A stretch of DNA of 9,830 nucleotides from Prevotella sp. CAG:617 (GTDB lineage: Bacteria; Bacteroidota; Bacteroidia; Bacteroidales; Bacteroidaceae): NCBI GenBank assembly GCA_000438115.1, contig FR903590.1, positions 1 to 9,830 of the forward strand, read 5' to 3'. Positions 5,593 to 9,830 of this stretch are shown piece after piece. A program made the position numbers and the translations under genes. Position 1 is the first letter of the stretch; each line of letters starts with the position of its first letter. The notes below the pieces were generated by a model. The model worked only from the letters and a program-made list of their open reading frames with translations, did no database searches and had not been told where the DNA came from.

Positions 5593-5986
5593 GGGCCTGA
5601 CTGGATTTGACAGCGAGTCGAAGGGGTATGTAAGCATGCAGTGCAATGTAGTGAGCACTATAATCTTATATGCAAAAAATTTAACTGGCGAAAATAAATA
5701 TGCTCTCGCTGCTTAATTGAAGTATAGTAGATTAGCTTTATTCCTGCACCAGGTGTAGGAACGAGACATCACCCAAGAGCCGTCGTCCCGAGGCGTCTTG
5801 ATCCGGTGGTGCAGATAAATCGGGAATAGTCAAGGGCAGCCTCGTGCCTGCGATGAAATTTTTAGAGGCTAAGGTCTTGGTTGGTAGTCCCGGTCTTGCC
5901 AAGATTCGAAAACCAAAGCGGGAATAAGCATGTAGAAAGCATATTGTTTCCTCGTTTGGACGAGGGTTCGAATCCCTCCAGGTCCA
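5593..5986 (+). ncRNA. ssrA: Transfer-messenger RNA (tmRNA)
   Basis: tmRNA rescues ribosomes stalled on broken mRNA, with SmpB, by acting first as alanyl-tRNA and then as a short mRNA for a degradation tag. The ends form a tRNA-like acceptor stem: GGGCCTG (5593-5599) pairs with CAGGTCC (5979-5985) with one G-U, followed by discriminator A5986. The T arm is GAGGG-TTCGAAT-CCCTC (5962-5978). GGATTTGACAGCGAGTCGAA near the 5' end is the usual D-loop-like region. The tag frame is at 5687-5716. The intervening 250 bases hold the pseudoknot region, which I did not fold in detail. Total length is 394 nt, normal for a one-piece tmRNA. The 3' CCA is not encoded (the DNA continues ACTTTT), so it must be added by the CCA enzyme. 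It has its own promoter and terminator. Confidence 0.96.
5687..5716 (+). other. tmRNA proteolysis-tag reading frame (GENKYALAA)
   Basis: The codons GGC GAA AAT AAA TAT GCT CTC GCT GCT TAA encode GENKYALAA and stop. The ending YALAA is the standard ClpXP-recognised tag end. The glycine resume codon follows TTAACT, as in Bacteroidales tmRNAs with GENNYALAA-type tags. With the alanine from the charged tmRNA the added peptide would be A-GENKYALAA. The resume codon is assigned by comparison with such tags. Confidence 0.88.
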
Positions 5987-5996
5987 CTTTTTTCTC

Positions 5997-6032
5997 AAGC
6001 GTGAAAGGCATTTCGTCTTTCCGCTTTTTTTT
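5997..6032 (+). terminator. Rho-independent terminator after ssrA
   Basis: AAGCG (5997-6001), a bulged T, and GAAAG (6003-6007) pair with CTTTC (6017-6021) and CGCTT (from 6022). The loop is 9 nt and a run of eight T begins at 6025. It starts 10 bp after the mature 3' end of tmRNA. Confidence 0.85.
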
Positions 6033-6208
6033 GTTGTGACGTCATGGGATTTTCCGATGGTGGCGTCGAACGTGTTTCTGCGATAGTCGAAGCTTGGTGG
6101 CAAAACGTTTCGAATTCTTGTAATCCTATTTTCTTCTATAATGGAAGTTGTGTGCTTTTTTCTTTTTAAAGTGCTTGTATGGGCATGTCCTATCTGAGAA
6201 AATATGTG

Positions 6209-6216
6209 TAATTTTG
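6209..6216 (+). promoter_or_regulatory. Promoter -7 box for lutABC
   Basis: TAATTTTG matches the TAnnTTTG consensus 35 bp before the lutA ATG. No TTG stands at 19-21 bp upstream; the nearest is ATG at 6185-6187, a weak -33. An incomplete promoter of this kind would fit regulated transcription, but no operator could be identified in 6033-6208. Confidence 0.55.
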
Positions 6217-6251
6217 TAGATAGATTTTATAAAATAACGAGAACTGATTAG

Positions 6252-6992
6252 ATGAAAGTTGGATTGTTTATTCCCTGCTATGTGAATGCTGTTTATCCCC
6301 AGGTAGGAGTGGCTTCCTATAAATTGTTGAAGTCTTTGGGGGTAGATGTAGAGTATCCGCAGGAGCAGACTTGCTGTGGACAGCCTATGGCTAATGCCGG
6401 ATTCGAGAATGAGTCTGTAGATTTGGCGGGCAAATTTGATAAACTTTTTGAGAAATATGAATATGTGGTAGGGCCTTCGGCCAGTTGCGTGGCTTTCGTG
6501 CGCGACCATTACGGTGATTTGCTGAAAGGCAAGCCGCACGTGTGCAAGGTGGAGCAGAAGATTTATGACATCTGCGAGTTCATACACGACGTGGTAAAGC
6601 CTAAAAGCCTATCGGCTTATTTCCCGCATAAGGTGAGCTTGCAGAACAGTTGTCATGGCGTGCGTTTGCTTCATCTTTCTTCCCCAAGCGAGTTGAACGT
6701 ACCTTATCATAATAAGTTGCGCGATTTGCTTACGCTGGTCCGGGGAATAGAGGTTGTTGAACCCGATCCGGTTGATGAGTGCTGCGGGTTCGGAGGCATG
6801 TTCGGCGTTGAGGAGCATGCAGTGTCCGGTCAGATGGGGCGCGATAAGGTTCGTCATCATATGGAGACGGGTGCCGAATATATTGCCGGTGCCGACTGTT
6901 CATGCCTGATGCATCAGGGAGGTATTATTGCTCGAGAGAAATATCCGATTAAGACAATACATGTGATTGAAATTTTAGCTTCAGGATTATGA
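6252..6992 (+). CDS. lutA: LutA-type (Fe-S)-binding CCG-domain protein
   Basis: This is one of three subunits of the LutABC system, which oxidises L-lactate to pyruvate. The 246-residue protein has two cysteine-rich CCG domains typical of heterodisulfide-reductase-like and GlpC-like electron carriers. The first has FIPCYVN (C9), TCCGQPMANAG (C41, C42) and a later cysteine in GPSASCVAF. The second has NSCHGVRLLHL (C134), DECCGFGGMFGVEE (C177, C178) and DCSCLMHQGG (C216, C218). These ligands suit an iron-sulfur cluster per domain. No signal peptide or membrane segment is visible, so it should be soluble. Its stop overlaps the lutB start in an ATGA, a sign of translational coupling. A single -7 box lies upstream. 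The LutA/YkgE assignment is supported by lutB and lutC following directly; the electron acceptor is not evident. Confidence 0.93.
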   Translation: MKVGLFIPCYVNAVYPQVGVASYKLLKSLGVDVEYPQEQTCCGQPMANAGFENESVDLAGKFDKLFEKYEYVVGPSASCVAFVRDHYGDLLKGKPHVCKVEQKIYDICEFIHDVVKPKSLSAYFPHKVSLQNSCHGVRLLHLSSPSELNVPYHNKLRDLLTLVRGIEVVEPDPVDECCGFGGMFGVEEHAVSGQMGRDKVRHHMETGAEYIAGADCSCLMHQGGIIAREKYPIKTIHVIEILASGL

Positions 6993-8371
6993 GTACGAAA
7001 CATTCAAAGGCTGCCGAAGCCTTTTTGAAAAATGCCGAATTGGCGCGTTGGCACAATGAAACCTTATGGATGGTGCGTCAGAAACGTGACCGGATAGGCA
7101 AGGCAATTCCTGAGTGGGAGGACTTGCGCGACATGGCCTGCGCCCTGAAGTTGTATAGCAACAGTCACCTGGCCGAATTGCTCGAAACCTTCGAACGCAA
7201 TGCTACGGCCAACGGAGCTATTGTACACTGGGCCAAAGATGCCGAGGAATATTGTGAAATCGTGTATGATATCCTTCAGTCGCACCACGTAAAACATTTT
7301 ATCAAGAGCAAGTCTATGCTGGCCGAGGAGTGCGGGCTGAACGATTATCTGATTAGTCGCGGTATTGATACGGTGGAGAGCGATCTCGGCGAGCGAATCC
7401 TGCAGCTGATGCACAAAAAGCCCAGTCACATCGTGTTGCCGGCCATTCATATCCGGAAAGAGGAGATTGGTGAACTTTTCGTGCGCGAGATGGGGACCGA
7501 ACCCGGCAATAATGACCAGACCTATCTGACGCATGCCGCACGTAAGAATTTGCGCCACAAATTCCTGGAGGCCGAGGCTGCCATGACAGGAGCCAACTTT
7601 GCCGTGGCTTCAACGGGTGAGTGCGTCGTGTGTACCAATGAGGGAAATGCCGATATGGGAACTTCGCAACCTAAGTTGCAGATTACGGCTTTCGGCCTCG
7701 AGAAAATTGTGCCCGACCGTCAGGCTTTGGGAGTGTTTACACGCTTGTTGGCCCGCTCTGCCACCGGACAACCCATTACTACCTATACCTCACATTACGG
7801 AAAGCCGCGACATGGAGGTGAGTTCCATATTATTATCGTAGACAATGGCCGGAGCCGGATTCTGGGTGATGCCGACCATCGCAAGACGTTGAATTGTCTG
7901 CGTTGCGGTGCCTGCATGAATACATGTCCGGTATACCGTCGCAGCGGCGGATATTCGTACACCTATTTTGTGCCGGGGCCTATCGGCATTAATCTGGGTA
8001 TGCTGAAGGATGCTGAAAAATATCGTGACAACGTGTCGGCCTGTTCCCTTTGCTATTCCTGCCAGAATGTATGTCCGGCCAAGGTTGATTTGGCTGACCA
8101 GATTTATAAGTGGCGTCAGTATCTCAGCCGAAACGGATTGGGAAGCTCGTCAAAGCATGCCATTTCGGCAGCCATGCAGACGCTGATGAACCACCCTTCA
8201 CTGTTCCATTTTGCCCTTCATCACGCTTCGGTGGCCAACAAACTGCCTTACTGGCTGACTTACAACCAACTTAACGACTGGGGCAAAGAGCACGACATGC
8301 CCGTATTTGCCAGCGAGAGTTTTTCCGACTGGTGGAAACATAATCAAGAAAAAAAGAAAAATGAGCAGTAA
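6989..8371 (+). CDS. lutB: LutB-type LUD/ferredoxin-domain protein
   Basis: This is the large iron-sulfur subunit of the LutABC lactate-oxidation system, 460 residues. The N-terminal two thirds form a LUD (DUF162-like) domain, with VASTGECVVCTNEGNADMG (about 205-223) as its most typical stretch. The C-terminal third holds a two-cluster ferredoxin module: CLRCGACMNTCP (C303, C306, C309, C313) and CSLCYSCQNVCP (C352, C355, C358, C362). Each is a CxxCxxCxxxCP pattern for a [4Fe-4S] cluster. All eight ligands are present, so it should be functional. The last part is a helical tail ending KHNQEKKKNEQ. It overlaps lutA by 4 bp and lutC by 11 bp, so the three are translated as one unit. It is expected to pass electrons between the lactate site and LutA; exact routing is not known from sequence. 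Confidence 0.95.
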   Translation: MSTKHSKAAEAFLKNAELARWHNETLWMVRQKRDRIGKAIPEWEDLRDMACALKLYSNSHLAELLETFERNATANGAIVHWAKDAEEYCEIVYDILQSHHVKHFIKSKSMLAEECGLNDYLISRGIDTVESDLGERILQLMHKKPSHIVLPAIHIRKEEIGELFVREMGTEPGNNDQTYLTHAARKNLRHKFLEAEAAMTGANFAVASTGECVVCTNEGNADMGTSQPKLQITAFGLEKIVPDRQALGVFTRLLARSATGQPITTYTSHYGKPRHGGEFHIIIVDNGRSRILGDADHRKTLNCLRCGACMNTCPVYRRSGGYSYTYFVPGPIGINLGMLKDAEKYRDNVSACSLCYSCQNVCPAKVDLADQIYKWRQYLSRNGLGSSSKHAISAAMQTLMNHPSLFHFALHHASVANKLPYWLTYNQLNDWGKEHDMPVFASESFSDWWKHNQEKKKNEQ

Positions 8372-8975
8372 AGACACCATATTGAGTAACATTCGCCGTA
8401 ACACGCTCGAAGTGTTCGAACGTCCTGATTTGTCGGCTCTTCTGCATGAGGCTGTAACTTACGGCGACAAGATAGAACAGTTCTGCCAGGTGATGCAGCA
8501 GGTGGGCGGGCGTGCCGTTTTGTTGCGAGAGGGCGAGAGCGTTGACCAGCTTATCCGGCGCCAGTATCCGCAGGCGCAGCGGGTGGCCTCGACGGTCGAA
8601 CATATTGATACGGCCTATGGCAGACAGGCGGTAACGTGCGGTACGTTCCATCCGGATTCAGTTGAACGTTCGGCTGATTTAAACGGAACAGACCTGGCCA
8701 TCATCAAAGGGCGGCTGGGCGTGTGCGAGAACGGAGCCGTATGGATGCAGCAGGATGTGGAGCAGCGCACCATATATTTTATAGCCGATGCGTTGGTTAT
8801 TTTGTTGGACCGCCGGTTGCTGGTTAATAATATGCACGAAGCTTATGAACGGATTGATACGGGTGACTATGGTTACGGCGTGTTTATTTCCGGTCCGTCC
8901 AAAACGGCCGACATCGAACAGGCCCTTGTGTTGGGGGCACATGGAGCGGCCGACGTAACGGTTGTTCTGGTTTGA
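8361..8975 (+). CDS. lutC: LutC-type LUD-domain protein
   Basis: This is the third LutABC subunit, a single LUD domain of 204 residues without cysteine clusters. Recognisable parts are the N-terminal helix SSKDTILSNIRRNTL, DLAIIKGRLGVCENGAVWM (111-129, the family's nucleotide/ligand-pocket signature, usually 'DlaIaeGrfGVaEnGavw'), and the C-terminal ISGPSKTADIEQALVLGAHG (176-195). The frame is open from 8307, but the ATG at 8361 gives the normal N-terminus. The upstream extension also lies wholly over lutB coding sequence. The A-rich stretch before the ATG is the only ribosome-binding feature. It overlaps the end of lutB by 11 bp and is followed by a strong terminator, so it closes the operon. 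No lactate permease gene or GntR-type regulator gene lies beside it in the window. Confidence 0.94.
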   Translation: MSSKDTILSNIRRNTLEVFERPDLSALLHEAVTYGDKIEQFCQVMQQVGGRAVLLREGESVDQLIRRQYPQAQRVASTVEHIDTAYGRQAVTCGTFHPDSVERSADLNGTDLAIIKGRLGVCENGAVWMQQDVEQRTIYFIADALVILLDRRLLVNNMHEAYERIDTGDYGYGVFISGPSKTADIEQALVLGAHGAADVTVVLV

Positions 8976-9006
8976 CTTTTTTAGAACGGCGCCTTGACAG
9001 GTAAGG

Positions 9007-9073
9007 AAAACAAGACCGGAACTTTATTCAACAAGGTCGGAATCTGTTGAATAAAGTTCCGGTCTTGTTTTTT
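9007..9073 (+). terminator. Terminator of lutABC with a 27-bp perfect stem
   Basis: Arms 9007-9033 and 9045-9071 are perfect reverse complements over 27 bp, with an 11-nt loop (AGGTCGGAATC). The descending arm runs into six T (9068-9073). The first arm starts with AAAA, so it could also stop minus-strand transcripts. It lies 31 bp after the lutC stop. The stem is much longer than the others in this window. Confidence 0.9.
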
Positions 9074-9240
9074 CTGCGAGCCGCTTTTTTCCTGATGGGC
9101 GTGTGCGGGCGGGTAGGCTGCGGTCTTTAGGTTTGCGTTACACGCCATTCGTGCAGAAACGCGGAGGCAGGCAGTTCCCGTACACCCATTGTGCTTACAT
9201 AATAGGAAAAGGCTTCGGAAAGATTTTTCCTGTAGAAAAC

Positions 9241-9271
9241 TTGGATAATATAGAAAAAAGTGATAACTTTG
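9241..9271 (+). promoter_or_regulatory. Full consensus promoter of the rpsF-rpsR operon
   Basis: TTG (9241-9243), a 20-bp spacer and TAACTTTG (9264-9271) match the Bacteroidetes consensus. The following bases through the probable start site (9267-9282) are identical to those at the rpmE2 promoter. The leader to the ATG is about 40 nt. A 7-bp inverted repeat, AGGAAAA (9204-9210) with TTTTCCT (9225-9231), lies just upstream of the -33 element. Confidence 0.87.
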
Positions 9272-9317
9272 CACCGCAATTTTTGCAAAATCGTAATAAC
9301 TAATTAATTATCAACGT

Positions 9318-9662
9318 ATGATGAATCAGTATGAAACCGTTTTCATTTTGACTCCCGTTTTGTCTGACCAGCAGATGAAGGAAGCGGTTGAAAAATTCAA
9401 AGGTATTCTGACTGCGCAGGGTGCAGAGATTATCAATGAAGAAAGTTGGGGTCTGAAAAAGATGGCTTATCCCATCGAAAAGAAATCCACCGGTTTTTAT
9501 CAGTTGATCGAGTTCAAGGCAGAACCTACGGTTGTTGACAAACTCGAAACTGGTTTCCGTCGTGACGAGCGCGTTATCCGCTTCCTGACGGTGAAGATGG
9601 ACAAATATGCTGCAGAGTATGCAGAAAAACGTCGTAACAAAAAAGCAAATAAGGAGGATTAA
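9318..9662 (+). CDS. rpsF: Ribosomal protein S6
   Basis: S6 binds the central domain of 16S rRNA as a pair with S18 on the small-subunit platform. The 114-residue protein starts MMNQYETVFILTPVLSDQQM, includes WGLKKMAYPIEKKSTGFYQL and FRRDERVIRFLTVKMDKYA, and ends in a basic tail, all typical of Bacteroides S6. Two ATG codons stand side by side (9318 and 9321). Relatives known to me start MNQYE, so 9321 may be the real start; the difference is one residue. The leader (TAATTAATTATCAACGT) has no Shine-Dalgarno sequence. rpsR follows after 2 bp, and rplI would be expected beyond the window edge, as in other Bacteroidetes. Confidence 0.97.
   Translation: MMNQYETVFILTPVLSDQQMKEAVEKFKGILTAQGAEIINEESWGLKKMAYPIEKKSTGFYQLIEFKAEPTVVDKLETGFRRDERVIRFLTVKMDKYAAEYAEKRRNKKANKED
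9651..9657 (+). promoter_or_regulatory. Shine-Dalgarno site of rpsR
   Basis: AAGGAGG lies 7 bp before the rpsR ATG, inside the last codons of rpsF. It is the only strong anti-16S complement I noticed before a start codon in this window, where the other starts have AT-rich leaders. In a phylum that mostly does without it, the site may reflect coupling between rpsF and rpsR. Confidence 0.7.
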
Positions 9663-9664
9663 TC

Positions 9665-9830
9665 ATGGCACAGACTCAATCAGAAATTAGATATTTGACT
9701 CCGCCCACAGTGGACGTAAAGAAAAAGAAATATTGTCGTTTCAAAAAGAGCGGCATTAAGTATATTGACTACAAGGATCCTGAATTCCTGAAGAAATTCT
9801 TGAACGAGCAGGGTAAAATCCTTCCGCGTC
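9665..9830 (+). CDS. rpsR: Ribosomal protein S18, N-terminal part (cut by window edge)
   Basis: S18 pairs with S6 on the 30S platform. The first 55 codons are present: MAQTQSEIRYLTPPTVDVKK, then KKKYCRFKKSGIKYIDYKD and PEFLKKFLNEQGKILPR. This matches Bacteroides S18, including the core YIDYKDPEFLKKFL and the start of the rRNA-binding ILPR(R) segment. The C-terminal helix lies beyond the edge. It starts 2 bp after the rpsF stop, so the two are co-transcribed and probably translated together. Codon use looks like that of a highly expressed gene (an impression, not calculated). Confidence 0.95.
   Translation, partial: MAQTQSEIRYLTPPTVDVKKKKYCRFKKSGIKYIDYKDPEFLKKFLNEQGKILPR

Noticed and set aside
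5738..6103. Minus-strand open frame of 121 codons containing TWRDSNPRPNEE
   Set aside because: It is antisense to the 3' half of tmRNA; the DSNPRP-like peptide is a well-known translation artefact of the T arm of tRNA and tmRNA genes.
6126..6587. Minus-strand open frame of 153 codons
   Set aside because: It overlaps the lutA start and its promoter in antisense and resembles no family.
1..9830. CRISPR array, insertion sequence, prophage or defence genes
   Set aside because: No regularly spaced repeats, transposase or integrase motifs, or defence-protein domains were seen on either strand.

Overview
The window looks like a piece of a Bacteroidales chromosome, most likely Bacteroidaceae (Bacteroides/Phocaeicola-like). 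Four things point there. The proteins match Bacteroides-type forms of Obg, adenylate kinase, class II aldolase, L31, S6 and S18. A DUF3256-type protein is present, a family I know only from this order. Promoters carry the Bacteroidetes primary sigma consensus, TTG - 19 to 21 bp - TAnnTTTG. Shine-Dalgarno sequences are almost absent. The genus is an inference and I do not claim a species.

Layout. The left part (1-3707) is on the minus strand. Read in the direction of transcription it holds a DUF3256 secreted protein (3707-3075), class II fructose-bisphosphate aldolase (2915-1905) with a strong terminator (1875-1833), about 360 bp with no convincing gene, then a hpt-adk-obg row (1439 down to the left edge, obg cut). 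The right part is on the plus strand. It holds zinc-independent L31 (rpmE2, 3922-4176), a terminator, a GH109-like Gfo/Idh/MocA protein (4300-5511), tmRNA (5593-5986) with its terminator, the lactate-oxidation operon lutABC (6252-8975) with a very long terminator hairpin, and the start of the S6-S18 ribosomal operon (rpsF, rpsR; rpsR is cut by the right edge). The turning point is the divergent promoter region 3708-3921.

How the genes work together. Most are housekeeping genes: purine salvage and nucleotide balance (hpt, adk), ribosome assembly GTPase (obg), ribosomal proteins, ribosome rescue (ssrA) and glycolysis (fba). LutABC is a three-gene Fe-S/LUD module for L-lactate oxidation, without a visible transporter or regulator gene beside it. 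The GH109-like protein probably acts on a sugar or glycoside in the cytoplasm.

I found no phage, insertion sequence, CRISPR array, toxin or defence locus, and nothing that convincingly makes up a new multi-gene system. The better leads are regulatory: a 16-bp identical start-site block shared by the rpmE2 and rpsF promoters, an apparently leaderless promoter for the DUF3256 gene, a 27-bp perfect terminator stem partly resembling a non-coding stretch 7 kb away, and an imperfect tandem repeat in the rpmE2 leader.
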